DNA of 64,000 nucleotides from Lacrimispora sphenoides (GCF_900105215.1 NZ_FOIP01000001.1:1262001-1326000), one strand, 5' to 3'. Shown: positions 17,697-26,592, numbered from the stretch's first letter. A program made the numbers and translations. The notes: generated by a model not told the origin, from the letters alone.

Positions 17697-19559
17697 ATGA
17701 AAATAATTGATATCTATATCAATGGCTTTGGGAAATTCCATGGCAGAAACCTTACCTTCCGGGATGGGCTAAACATTGTATATGGGAAAAATGAGGCCGG
17801 AAAATCCACCATCCATACATTCATCCGAGGAATGCTTTTCGGTATTGAACGCCAGAGAGGCCGTGCATCCCGGAATGATCTTTACACAAAATTTGAACCT
17901 TGGGAAAACAGCGGCACTTATGAGGGGCAGATACGGCTGGAGCATAAGGATCACATTTACCGGATCGAGCGCACTTTCCAGAAGAATAAAAAAGAGTTTA
18001 AGATCGTAGATGAAACCGCCGGACGGGAGATTGAGCCGACTAAGGCATTTTTAGATGACTTATTATGTGGTTTAAGCGAATCGGCATACATTAACACCGT
18101 CAGCATCGGCCAGCTTAAAAGCGCTACCGATGAGGGCATGGTTTCCGAACTTAAAAATTACATAGCCAACTTAAACACCACTGGAAACCTGGCCCTTAAC
18201 ATCACAAAGGCTGCCGCCTTTTTAAAGTCACAGAAAAAGGAGCTGGAATCCCAGATGGTTCCGGAAGCGGCCCGGACTTATACCTCGTTATTAAGCGAAA
18301 TCCGCAACACAGAAAAGGAAATCTCATCTCCGGAGTATGAAAACCAGATTCAGGAATACCATAAGCTCCGCTCCCATATCAGGGTATCCATGGATGAACA
18401 GCAGAAGGAAAAGGAAGAACTTCTTCAAAAAGCCGCAAGGGGCAGGCAGGTACTGAACAGCAACCAGTTTTCCGACCAGGCGTCTATAAACGCCTGCCAG
18501 GCAAAGGCCCAGGAAAACTATGACGAATATATGGAAGCCAGGGCGGCCTGCAATAAAAAACCAAGAAAGATCTTTTCTGTCCTTTCCCTGGTAATCGCCA
18601 CCTTGCTGTTATGCGGCACGGGAGTGCTTTATTATCTGGGAGAAGCAAATTATTTCACCGCTTACTATGGACTTGACCTCATCCTTTTGTTAGGCATTTT
18701 TATTGGAACCGCCACGATTTTCTACCTGATCGGCCTGATTCTGTTTTTACGGCTGAGGCATAGCCAAAAGGACATGGAAATGAGCGCCAAGATCCTGCAG
18801 GAGATCCTATCCAGACATTTGGGAAATACTGAGATATCTTCAGAAACGATCCGCGCATTCCAGACGAAGATGGCAGAGTTCACTCGCTTATGCTCAGCGG
18901 TAGCCAAATCGGAAGCCGTCATCGCTCAGAAAGCGAAAGATATTGAGGAGCTTTCAAAAAAGCAGGAGAACTGCGGGGAATCCATTGAAAAGCAGCAGAA
19001 AAGCCAGTGGGAGCTTGATAAAAAGCTGGAGCACTTATCAAGCTGCAAAACCCAGGCAGAAGGACTTAAGCACATCCTGGCAGAGAACGACCGGATCCGG
19101 GAAGAAATATCCGCCATTGACTTAGCACTGGAAACCATGACCAGCCTCTCCTCCTCTATCCGGGACTCCTTTGGCCTATATCTAAATAAAACAGCTTCTG
19201 ACCTTATCGCCGGGATCACAGGGGGAATCTATACCAGCATGAGCGTAGATGAGAACCTGAATGTATTTCTGAATACAAAAACCAAGCTGGTTCCTTTAGA
19301 ACAAGTCAGCAGCGGCACCATGGACCAGGTTTATCTGGCCCTTCGATTGGCAGCTGCCACCTTGATTCAGGAGGGCACCGAACGGATGCCATTTATATTT
19401 GATGACAGTTTTGTACTATATGATGACGACAGGCTTCGGACTGCTTTAAGATGGCTGGTGAGCACTTATTCCGACCAGGTTATTATCTTCACCTGCCATC
19501 AGAGAGAGGCCCAGATGCTGACCGCAAACCTGATCCCTTATCACCTGATAGAAATTTAA
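17697..19559 (+). CDS. SbcC/YhaN-like AAA ATPase with membrane insert
   Basis: A Rad50/SbcC-type ATPase of 620 residues. The N-terminal half-site has Walker A VYGKNEAGKSTIHTFIRG (around residue 30). The C-terminal half-site has the signature LEQVSSGTMDQVYLALRLAA and Walker B MPFIFDDSFVLYDDDRL. Between them are coiled-coil segments. At the point where SbcC has its zinc hook there are instead two strongly hydrophobic segments (about residues 297-320 and 330-360), as in B. subtilis YhaN. That suggests membrane attachment at the tip of the coiled coil. The start is set by GGAG about 8 bases before ATG 17697. Confidence 0.85.
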   Translation: MKIIDIYINGFGKFHGRNLTFRDGLNIVYGKNEAGKSTIHTFIRGMLFGIERQRGRASRNDLYTKFEPWENSGTYEGQIRLEHKDHIYRIERTFQKNKKEFKIVDETAGREIEPTKAFLDDLLCGLSESAYINTVSIGQLKSATDEGMVSELKNYIANLNTTGNLALNITKAAAFLKSQKKELESQMVPEAARTYTSLLSEIRNTEKEISSPEYENQIQEYHKLRSHIRVSMDEQQKEKEELLQKAARGRQVLNSNQFSDQASINACQAKAQENYDEYMEARAACNKKPRKIFSVLSLVIATLLLCGTGVLYYLGEANYFTAYYGLDLILLLGIFIGTATIFYLIGLILFLRLRHSQKDMEMSAKILQEILSRHLGNTEISSETIRAFQTKMAEFTRLCSAVAKSEAVIAQKAKDIEELSKKQENCGESIEKQQKSQWELDKKLEHLSSCKTQAEGLKHILAENDRIREEISAIDLALETMTSLSSSIRDSFGLYLNKTASDLIAGITGGIYTSMSVDENLNVFLNTKTKLVPLEQVSSGTMDQVYLALRLAAATLIQEGTERMPFIFDDSFVLYDDDRLRTALRWLVSTYSDQVIIFTCHQREAQMLTANLIPYHLIEI

Positions 19560-19581
19560 CCTCATGATAATGTTCCAATAA

Positions 19582-19626
19582 AAAAAGACTGTTATGACGG
19601 CTTGTAAGCCTCATGACAGTCTTTTT
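19582..19626. terminator. Bidirectional terminator between SbcC-like gene and brnQ
   Basis: Arms AAAAAGACTGTTATGA and TCATGACAGTCTTTTT pair over 16 bp with one G-T pair and a 13-base loop. A- and T-tracts flank it on both strands, between convergent genes. Confidence 0.88.
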
Positions 19627-19636
19627 ACTATAGATC

Positions 19637-20947
19637 CTATGATCTATTCCTATATCCGGCTAAACCGGCTAAAACGCCAGCCAGAAGCCCTGTAATAGCC
19701 GGCCCGATCCAGCCAAGTCCCATACCATAAAGAGGAAGCATGGAAAGCCCGGGATTTAAAAAGTTAAGACCTGCCTGTTCTAAGGACAGAAGCACACTGG
19801 TGATCCCTGTGAGACTAATGGAACAGACATAAACAGACTTCCACTTCCTTCCGTCCGGGAAACCAAAGGACAGCAGAATGAGGACAATGGCTATGGGGTA
19901 AATAGCATTTAACACCGGTACAGAGACTTCTAATATCCTGGTAAGACCGATATTGGAGATTACCAGGCTCACCAATGCGAAGGTGAATGCCCATACACGG
20001 TATCCCACTTTGGGTACAATGGTGCAGAAATACCTGCTGCAGCAACTGATAAGGCCGATGCAGGTATTTAAACAGGCAATGAAGAAAATGGCGGCCAGCA
20101 TCACAAGCCCCACATTCCCATACAAAAAACGTACCGCCTGGTTTAAGGTCTGAGCTCCGTTTTCTCCCAGCCCCATTGCGCTGCCGGTGACGGCTCCTAC
20201 GTGGGCCAGAGCACTGTATACCATTAAAAGGACACCTCCTGCGACGAAACCGGCCTGAATGGTTTCCTTTACGACGGAAGCTTCCTGTTTGATTCCCATT
20301 GCCTGAACATTCAAAGAGATAATAATTCCAAAGTTCAGAGCAGCGATGGTATCCATGGTCAGATACCCTTCAAGAAATCCTTTTACAAATGGGTTGGACC
20401 CATAGGACTTTGACGGAATCCCGTAAGAGCCTGCCGGATGGACTACGCTGCCTGCAAATATTACCACGATCAGGGCCAAAAGGCAGGGAGTCATTATCTT
20501 ACCCAGACGGTCTGTTAATTTATCCGGTTTCAATGACACGACAAAAGCAATGGTAAAGAACACGGCGGAATAAAGGAACTGGGAAAGAGCTCCCGAGCCT
20601 CCTTCTTTTAAAAAGGGGACCACCGCCATCTCAAAGGAGGTGCTGGCAGTTCTGGGAATTGCGAGACACGGCCCTATGGATAAGTAAATGAGCAGTGTAA
20701 AAATAAATGCAAATCTGGGATGAACATGGCCGGCCAGCTTATTAAGGCCGCCGGACTTAGCCACTGCAACCACACCGAGAACCGGAAACCCGATGGCTGT
20801 CACCGCAAAGCCTGCCATGGCAATCCAGATATTCGTTCCCGCGGATGCACCCAAAAAGGGCGGAAAAATAAGATTTCCCGCCCCAAAAAACATGGAGAAA
20901 AGTGTAAGGCCTACTAAGACCAGTTTCTGCTTCGGTAATCGTTCCAT
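19637..20947 (-). CDS. brnQ: Branched-chain amino acid transporter BrnQ
   Basis: A 436-residue sodium- or proton-coupled carrier for leucine, isoleucine and valine. About 12 hydrophobic segments are visible. The N-terminal LFSMFFGAGNLIFPPFLG is the family signature, and SIGPCLAIPRTASTSFEMAV (about residues 90-109) is also conserved. It lies 9 bp after the prs stop on the same strand, so it is likely cotranscribed with prs. The terminator at 19582-19626 follows. Confidence 0.93.
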   Translation of the reverse strand: MERLPKQKLVLVGLTLFSMFFGAGNLIFPPFLGASAGTNIWIAMAGFAVTAIGFPVLGVVAVAKSGGLNKLAGHVHPRFAFIFTLLIYLSIGPCLAIPRTASTSFEMAVVPFLKEGGSGALSQFLYSAVFFTIAFVVSLKPDKLTDRLGKIMTPCLLALIVVIFAGSVVHPAGSYGIPSKSYGSNPFVKGFLEGYLTMDTIAALNFGIIISLNVQAMGIKQEASVVKETIQAGFVAGGVLLMVYSALAHVGAVTGSAMGLGENGAQTLNQAVRFLYGNVGLVMLAAIFFIACLNTCIGLISCCSRYFCTIVPKVGYRVWAFTFALVSLVISNIGLTRILEVSVPVLNAIYPIAIVLILLSFGFPDGRKWKSVYVCSISLTGITSVLLSLEQAGLNFLNPGLSMLPLYGMGLGWIGPAITGLLAGVLAGLAGYRNRS

Positions 20948-20956
20948 ATGCCCTTT

Positions 20957-22135
20957 TTACCTGTCACCTGCGCGGTAACGCTCCAGAAGCCGGTTAATTC
21001 TTTTCGTTGGATTTAAAAGCTCGCTTAAGGATGCGTCATGGTTTAAATTATCTATGATAAGTGCAATATACTTACTCATATCAACATTGATATAGTATGG
21101 TCTGGATAAGAGATCAGGGGTCTGATAGACCAGATTGGTCGTAAGGATCCTGTCAATAAATCCATTCTCATAATATTCATCAAACTTTGCAAGACCGTTG
21201 GTAAAAAGGCCAAAAGTGGAGCAAACGAATACTTTCCTGGCTTTTCTTCTCTTAAGCTCCTTCGCTACATCAAGCATGCTTTCACCGGAAGAAATCATGT
21301 CGTCAACTATGATCACATCCTTGCCTTCTACGCTGCTTCCCAAAAATTCGTGGGCAACGATGGGATTGCGTCCATTCACGATTTGAGTATAATCCCTGCG
21401 TTTATAGAACATACCCATATCAAGGCCAAGAACATTGGCAAAGAATACAGCACGTCCCATGCCTCCCTCATCCGGGCTGATGACCATCATATGCTCGCTG
21501 TCAATATCCAGTTCTTTCTCTTCCTTCAGTAAGTACTTGATAAACTGGTAAATAGGCTGAACAGTCTCAAAGCCCTTTAAAGGAATCGCATTCTGCACTC
21601 TCGGGTCATGAGCATCAAAGGTAATGATGTTCTCAACTCCCATATTCACCAACTCCCGAAGGGCCAGCGCACAGTCTAAAGATTCTCTGCTGGATCTCTT
21701 ATGCTGTCTGCTCTCGTATAAGAATGGCATGATCACATTGATGCGGCGGGCTTTTCCTGCCGATGCTGCAATGAGGCGCTTCAAATCCTGGAAGTGATCA
21801 TCAGGAGACATATGATTGGTCATCCCGCACAGGGAATAAGTAAGGCTGTAATTACACACATCCACCATGAAATAAAGGTCATCACCCCGTACAGATTCAT
21901 GCAGGGTACCCTTTGCTTCGCCGGATCCGAATCTTGGCGTGCTGGCTCCGATAATATAGGAATCTCTCTGATAACCTGAAAAAGCGATGGTCGACTTATG
22001 TTCGCTCTCCCGCTCCTGTCTCCATGACACCAGGTAGTCATTGACCTTATCTCCCAGCTCCTTGCAGCTTTTTAACGGTATCAGACCCAGTGGACCTACC
22101 GGTATGGTTTCTATCGTCTTTTCTTCGTAAAGCAT
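20957..22135 (-). CDS. prs: Ribose-phosphate pyrophosphokinase
   Basis: Makes PRPP from ribose-5-phosphate and ATP for nucleotide, histidine and tryptophan synthesis. It has 392 residues, longer than the usual ~315. The PRPP-binding loop is VIIVDDMISSGESMLDVAKEL; the ATP/metal region includes INVIMPFLYESRQHKR and NIITFDAHDPRVQNAIPLKG. The extra length is an N-terminal extension and insertions, a form I associate with Clostridia. The start at ATG 22135 has GGAGGAGAGAAGA; the TTG at 22150 upstream is less likely. Promoter at 22178-22206. Confidence 0.93.
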   Translation of the reverse strand: MLYEEKTIETIPVGPLGLIPLKSCKELGDKVNDYLVSWRQERESEHKSTIAFSGYQRDSYIIGASTPRFGSGEAKGTLHESVRGDDLYFMVDVCNYSLTYSLCGMTNHMSPDDHFQDLKRLIAASAGKARRINVIMPFLYESRQHKRSSRESLDCALALRELVNMGVENIITFDAHDPRVQNAIPLKGFETVQPIYQFIKYLLKEEKELDIDSEHMMVISPDEGGMGRAVFFANVLGLDMGMFYKRRDYTQIVNGRNPIVAHEFLGSSVEGKDVIIVDDMISSGESMLDVAKELKRRKARKVFVCSTFGLFTNGLAKFDEYYENGFIDRILTTNLVYQTPDLLSRPYYINVDMSKYIALIIDNLNHDASLSELLNPTKRINRLLERYRAGDR

Positions 22136-22177
22136 TCTTCTCTCCTCCAACGTATCCTAATACAACGCAACGGTTCT

Positions 22178-22206
22178 TTTATAACATTATGTGCGGAATT
22201 AGTCAA
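22178..22206 (-). promoter_or_regulatory. Promoter of prs-brnQ
   Basis: Minus strand TTGACT (22201-22206), 17-bp spacer, TATAAA (22178-22183), about 40 bases ahead of the prs ATG. A strong housekeeping-type promoter. Confidence 0.75.
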
Positions 22207-22380
22207 GTTAATCGATGTATTTAGGACTCTTTATCTCTCATTGTAACCTTTGAAAGAACTTGATGCAACTGTTAATTTCTTATGTTTATAATCCAATGCA
22301 ATGCTCCAGGATATCCTCATAATAGATGTTTTTCCGCATAAAATGTATTATGTACCCAATAAATACAGGGAGGATTTATC

Positions 22381-24054
22381 TTGTTAAAAATTTTGGATAA
22401 TAATTATTATGACTTAATAATTAGTAATACCCTGGTTCCTTCCTATGATACTGGAAATAATATCACCTTTTTAGATATAAGGGATTCCCTTCTGCACGTA
22501 CCTGTCACTACCGTTGATCCCTGTGATTTAGGCCGTCATCCCTATAACAGTTTTCCCTTCCTCTACACACCAACCGCTACGTCCAGCCTGGAAAAATCCG
22601 GCATTACAACCGTTCAGAGAAATCCTTTTCTGGCTCTGTTCGGCAGAGGCGTCCTGGTGGCTGTCGTTGATACCGGAATTGACTACAATCATCCTGCATT
22701 TAAATATAATGATGGAACCTCACGCATCCTCACGATATGGGACCAGACAGTGCAAACGGGTACGATTCCCGATACCTTTACATTCGGTTCCGAATACAGC
22801 AGGGATCAAATCAACGCTGCTTTAAATTCAGAGGATCCCTTGGCCCTTGTCCCCACGACGGACCCCGTCGGACACGGAACTGCAATAGCCAGTGTTTTAG
22901 CCGGTACCCCGAATGAGGCCGAATCCTTCAGCGGTGTCGTACCTCAGGCTGATCTTATAATCGTCAAATTGAAAGAAGCAAAACAAAACTTAAAAAATAT
23001 CTTCTTTGTTCCGGAAAGCACCCTCTGCTATCAGGAATCCGATATCATACTTGGCATCCGTTATGCATTTTCAGTTTCAGAACGGTTAAACCGCCCTCTT
23101 GTGGTATGCGTTGCTTTAGGAAGCAGCCAGGGAGGTCATGACGGCAGGGCCTCCATTGACAGCTATATCGATTACCTCACATTGCTGCCTGGAATCGGAG
23201 TATGCGTTTCCGCCGGCAACGAAGGGAACAATCAAAGGCATTACTTTAACTCCACTACCGGAGCTCCTTATTATAATGATTTTGAACTAAGAGTGGGGGC
23301 CAATGATAAAATGCTTTCCATGGAGATCTGGTCATACGCTCCGGCAAGGCTGTCCGTAGACATCTCTTCTCCGAACCGTGAATCCACACAGCCTGTTTTT
23401 CCTACCTTCAATCAATGCAGAAGGTTCAGTTTCATATTTAACGAAACTGTCATCTATGTTAACAACTTCATATTTGAGGAAGAAAATGGAGATCAACTCA
23501 TCCTGCTGCGGTTTAACAACCTCATTCCCGGAATCTGGTACCTGCGGGTACAGAATATTGAAAGTGAAGGCTTTGCCTTCCATTCCTGGCTCCCTTCCGG
23601 TGATTTGATTTCAAGAGATACATATTTTCTCAATTCAAACCCTGATACCACCATAACCTCTCCTGGAAATGGTAGGCATCAGCTGACAGTGAGCGCTTAT
23701 AACGATGCGACAAACAGCATCCTGCCGGAATCCAGCAGAGGCTATACAAGAATCGGTGAAATCAAGCCTGATCTGGCCGCACCTGGCTTCGAGCTCACCT
23801 GTGCGGTTCGTGGTGGCCAATATGGATCGGTAACAGGCACCGGAGCAGCGACGGCGCATGCTGCCGGAATCGTTGCCATGGTACTTGAATGGGCCATTGT
23901 CAGAGGCAATTACCCCCGCATGACCGGAAATAATGTGAACCGTCTCTTAATTAGCGGTGCAGTACGCAGCAGCTCCTATGTTTATCCAAATAACATCTGG
24001 GGATATGGGCAGGTGGAGGTAAACAGACTTTTCGAGCGGCTTGCCAGCCTTTAA
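22381..24054 (+). CDS. Csp-like S8 family protein, catalytic serine replaced by glycine
   Basis: A 557-residue subtilisin-fold protein resembling the clostridial Csp germination proteases. The aspartate motif VAVVDTGIDYNHPAF (Asp97) and the histidine motif DPVGHGTAIASVLAG (His165) are intact, as is the oxyanion-type CVSAGNEGNN. The serine box, normally GTSxA, reads TGTGAATAHAAGIVAM, so residue 488 is Gly (codon GGA at 23842-23844). Without the nucleophile it should not be proteolytic. A jelly-roll-like insertion sits between the Asn and Ser boxes, as in Csp proteins. No signal peptide is seen. The start is TTG at 22381 with GGGAGGATTTATC upstream. It stands alone between the prs promoter and the helicase-loader gene. 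A role in spore germination is inferred by analogy. Confidence 0.88.
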   Translation: MLKILDNNYYDLIISNTLVPSYDTGNNITFLDIRDSLLHVPVTTVDPCDLGRHPYNSFPFLYTPTATSSLEKSGITTVQRNPFLALFGRGVLVAVVDTGIDYNHPAFKYNDGTSRILTIWDQTVQTGTIPDTFTFGSEYSRDQINAALNSEDPLALVPTTDPVGHGTAIASVLAGTPNEAESFSGVVPQADLIIVKLKEAKQNLKNIFFVPESTLCYQESDIILGIRYAFSVSERLNRPLVVCVALGSSQGGHDGRASIDSYIDYLTLLPGIGVCVSAGNEGNNQRHYFNSTTGAPYYNDFELRVGANDKMLSMEIWSYAPARLSVDISSPNRESTQPVFPTFNQCRRFSFIFNETVIYVNNFIFEEENGDQLILLRFNNLIPGIWYLRVQNIESEGFAFHSWLPSGDLISRDTYFLNSNPDTTITSPGNGRHQLTVSAYNDATNSILPESSRGYTRIGEIKPDLAAPGFELTCAVRGGQYGSVTGTGAATAHAAGIVAMVLEWAIVRGNYPRMTGNNVNRLLISGAVRSSSYVYPNNIWGYGQVEVNRLFERLASL

Positions 24055-24077
24055 AAACCACAGGATGCATAGAAAAT

Positions 24078-24113
24078 CCAGGAGCCCGATGAGATGGGCT
24101 TCCTGGTTTTTTA
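24078..24113 (+). terminator. Terminator after the Csp-like gene
   Basis: Stem CCAGGAGCCC / GGGCTTCCTGG with an 8-base loop and a following TTTTTT. It reaches the stop codon of the convergent helicase-loader gene. Confidence 0.88.
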
Positions 24114-25103
24114 TTTATTGATATGTTTCTTTCTGATTCGAATATCATCTCCATAAAGAGGAATCACCGTATAGCGGCTGATCAGCCTTGAGGTCACACG
24201 TTCCGTATACCGGTCCCTCAGCTCATTTATGGGATGGTTGGTGGATATGATCGTGGACCTGGTAGAATTAAGCCGTTCGTTGATGCAGTAAAACAATTCA
24301 GAAGATGTAAAGCTGTTATTAAGCTCTGTACCCAGATCATCAATGATCAGAAGGTCGCAGTCCAGAATATACTGGTACATCCCTTTCATATCTTCTTCAT
24401 CCTGGTAATCGAACCGGTTCTTTGAAAATACCTCGAATAAGTCATTAGCCGATAAATATATAACGGAATAATACCGGTCAATCAGCTCCTTGGCGATGCA
24501 GTTTGTTAAGAACGTTTTACCGACTCCTGTAGGGCCTGTAAACAGCAGGTTTCCATGTTCCTCGGAAAATCCCTTTACAAAGCTTTTGCAAGTCTCCACA
24601 ACCTGTCCCATGTACTGTCTGACGGTCCTGTTAAGAACCGGAACCACCCTGGTATCATCAAAGTATTCATAGGAAAATGTATCGAAATTTTCTACAGCGG
24701 TAATCTGTTCAATGTTTGACTGGGCGTAAAGATATTTCATTTCAGATTGGCGGAAACAGTGGCACTTGGTCCCATCTGCGTATCCGGTATCTTTACAATC
24801 CGGGCACCGGTACCGCATCTCCATATAGTCCGCAGAATAACCGGCTGCCTTTAAAAGTACACTTTTCTGCTCTCTCAAGTCTGCAATTTCATTTCTTAAG
24901 TCCTTAAGAGCTCCCTTGTCCCCTTCCAGCAGTCTGCGCGCACTGGCCACTGCACTGGTACTGATGAAATCATCAAGCTCTTTTATAACCGGAATCCTGC
25001 GGTATACTTCCGCAATCCGCTCTTCCTGTTCATGGCGGTTCTTAAACTGTTGCTGTCCATAAGCCCGCATGATAGCATCGTACTGTGAATTGCTCAGCGC
25101 CAT
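24111..25103 (-). CDS. DnaI/DnaC-like replicative helicase loader ATPase
   Basis: A 330-residue AAA+ ATPase of the DnaC/DnaI family, expected to load the replicative helicase. Walker A is LLFTGPTGVGKTFLTN (mid-protein) and Walker B LLIIDDLGTE; sensor and arginine regions follow (TIISTNHPINELRDRYTERV). The N-terminal half has a coiled coil and a zinc-type motif, CPDCKDTGYADGTKCHCF. The start at 25103 has GGAGGTAATT; the in-frame 25115 codon precedes that site. It follows the DnaD-like gene by 36 bp on the same strand. Confidence 0.9.
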   Translation of the reverse strand: MALSNSQYDAIMRAYGQQQFKNRHEQEERIAEVYRRIPVIKELDDFISTSAVASARRLLEGDKGALKDLRNEIADLREQKSVLLKAAGYSADYMEMRYRCPDCKDTGYADGTKCHCFRQSEMKYLYAQSNIEQITAVENFDTFSYEYFDDTRVVPVLNRTVRQYMGQVVETCKSFVKGFSEEHGNLLFTGPTGVGKTFLTNCIAKELIDRYYSVIYLSANDLFEVFSKNRFDYQDEEDMKGMYQYILDCDLLIIDDLGTELNNSFTSSELFYCINERLNSTRSTIISTNHPINELRDRYTERVTSRLISRYTVIPLYGDDIRIRKKHINK

Positions 25104-25139
25104 AATTACCTCCATTCATCCTGCTGACCTTATGTAATA

Positions 25140-26183
25140 TTACTGCCGCTCCGATAATTGCTTTAAAACAAGGGCATCATAATCAATCTCTCTTTGAGGG
25201 AAATTCTGAAACTGGTTCTGTCCTCTTTTCCCCTTAGTGCTTTGAGCCTGCTTATTATCACCGCTTTTTCCGGTTTTATGTTCTCCGCTTCTCATGCGGT
25301 CCGCATACTGTTCGTCCAGCTTTTTAATCTCTTCCATGGAGCGTACACCAGCTTTTTTCCAGCCCTCTAATATTTTGTCCGCATACTGAAAGCTGGGCGC
25401 ATGAGTAGCCGCCAGTGTCCGGTTACAGGCTTCAACAACCAGCTCCCTGGCAAATCCATAGGCGCGGAACCACCTGTCTATGAAGTCCTTCTCAAGATCT
25501 CCCGGTTTCCTGTCATTTAATCCAAAGGCTTTCATAACAGCAAAGGAATCCTTGGTAAAGGTAAGGGCAAAGCTCTTGGCATCTTCCACGGTCCGAAACC
25601 CTTTTTCATGCCAGCTGATAGCCACCGTTTCAATATAACGGATGCTGCTGTGACCGCCTTGCACACAGTATTCTACCACATATTCTAAAAGCTCAGCAGG
25701 CATGTGCAGGCCGTCATATAGATAGGCGAACACCTCGCACTCCCTTTGGGTGAATACCTTATTCATGTATTTCTGGGCAATATAAAGAAGCTGAGAGAAA
25801 TCCTCATCTCCGGCCAGACCGCTTATCTTTTCTGGGGAGTAGACCATACGGCGGCCGGATGGTGCTGGTTTCGGTTGTTTCTCTGCGATTATTCCGGAAC
25901 AGGCTGTTTCTGATGCTGCTGGGGATACTTCCGGTTTAACTGGAACGCCTTCTTTTAGGACTCCGGCATTCTTCCAGTATGATAAAGCCCGCGCTACATC
26001 TGCTTCTGTATGGTTTAACGCATCCGCAATCATGGAAACGGTGATTTCTTCTCCTTCATGGCGCATTAAATATAAATATTCTTTTATGTATTCTCCATTG
26101 GCCGCTGCCATGTATTCGTCAATGAACTCATTGGTAATGACTGTAACGTTGATCTTGAAACTGCTTTTAATATTCAATGTCAT
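25140..26183 (-). CDS. DnaD domain replication-initiation protein
   Basis: A 347-residue DnaD-like protein. The N-terminal winged-helix part (about 15-90, with EEITVSMIADALNHTEADVA and YWKNAGVL) is followed by a linker and a DnaD/DnaB2-type helical region (about 120-270) that includes LIDRW-like and YANKIL-like blocks (FIDRWFRAYGFA; YADKILEGWKKAGV). The C-terminus is a basic Lys/Gln-rich tail. DnaD/DnaB proteins help load the helicase at the origin. The start at 26183 (AAGGTGAGGGTT) is preferred over an in-frame ATG at 26306, which lies within a palindromic intergenic element. It is paired with the helicase loader downstream and has a DnaA-box cluster upstream. Confidence 0.88.
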   Translation of the reverse strand: MTLNIKSSFKINVTVITNEFIDEYMAAANGEYIKEYLYLMRHEGEEITVSMIADALNHTEADVARALSYWKNAGVLKEGVPVKPEVSPAASETACSGIIAEKQPKPAPSGRRMVYSPEKISGLAGDEDFSQLLYIAQKYMNKVFTQRECEVFAYLYDGLHMPAELLEYVVEYCVQGGHSSIRYIETVAISWHEKGFRTVEDAKSFALTFTKDSFAVMKAFGLNDRKPGDLEKDFIDRWFRAYGFARELVVEACNRTLAATHAPSFQYADKILEGWKKAGVRSMEEIKKLDEQYADRMRSGEHKTGKSGDNKQAQSTKGKRGQNQFQNFPQREIDYDALVLKQLSERQ

Positions 26184-26204
26184 AACCCTCACCTTTTTTA
26201 TATA

Positions 26205-26331
26205 GCCAGTCCGCAGTGCAGCGAGAAAAGCCTGCGGCTTCTCTCGCTCACTGGCTTTCGCCCTATGAAATAGGCCATGGGAAGATTTTCTTATGTGCAA
26301 GAACAACGAAAATTTTCCCGTGCCCTATTTC
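26205..26331. repeat. Tandem palindromes upstream of the dnaD-like gene
   Basis: Two adjacent imperfect palindromes. The first (26205-26255) opens GCCAGT, closes ACTGGC and encloses a GCGAGA...TCTCGC stem around GCCTGCGGC. The second (26267-26331) has 24-base arms starting GAAATAGGCCATGGG and ending CCCGTGCCCTATTTC with about four mismatches and a 17-base spacer. The string AGTCCGCAGTG in the first recurs next to the transketolase stop near 56633. They may be a dispersed repeat or structured leader. Confidence 0.6.
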
Positions 26332-26393
26332 GCACTGCTCATTGCTTTCTTGAATATCATACCACAGGTCGTATTAAAAGAAAATAGCCGTAG

Positions 26394-26437
26394 TTATCCA
26401 CCATATGAATTGTGGATAATGTGGATAATGTGGAAAC
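26394..26437 (-). promoter_or_regulatory. DnaA-box cluster, left
   Basis: Two perfect DnaA boxes stand head to tail with no spacer: TGTGGATAA at 26411-26419 and 26420-26428 (TTATCCACA on the minus strand). A degenerate third repeat follows (TGTGGAAAC, 26429-26437), and an opposed near-match TTATCCACC lies at 26394-26402. Confidence 0.75.
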
Positions 26438-26574
26438 CAGGTATACATAATTAGGATTTCTCCACCGAATCATGTCGATTTGCTGATAAAACCGAGATTT
26501 CTTAAATTGTTAGATTATAAATTATGTAAATTAAAAGATCCACATAGCTTCTTAACATAAAATGTTGAAAACTA
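26438..26574. other. AT-rich spacer between DnaA-box clusters
   Basis: About 137 bp, strongly AT-rich, with no gene. One weak box-like string (ATCCACAT near 26539) is present. It sits between the two box clusters, so unwinding or a promoter for the dnaD-like gene are possible uses. Confidence 0.45.
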
Positions 26575-26592
26575 TGTGGATAATGTGGATAA
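26575..26592 (-). promoter_or_regulatory. DnaA-box cluster, right
   Basis: Again two perfect adjacent boxes, TGTGGATAA at 26575-26583 and 26584-26592, ending at the base before the murC stop codon. Same orientation and zero spacing as the left pair. Confidence 0.75.
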
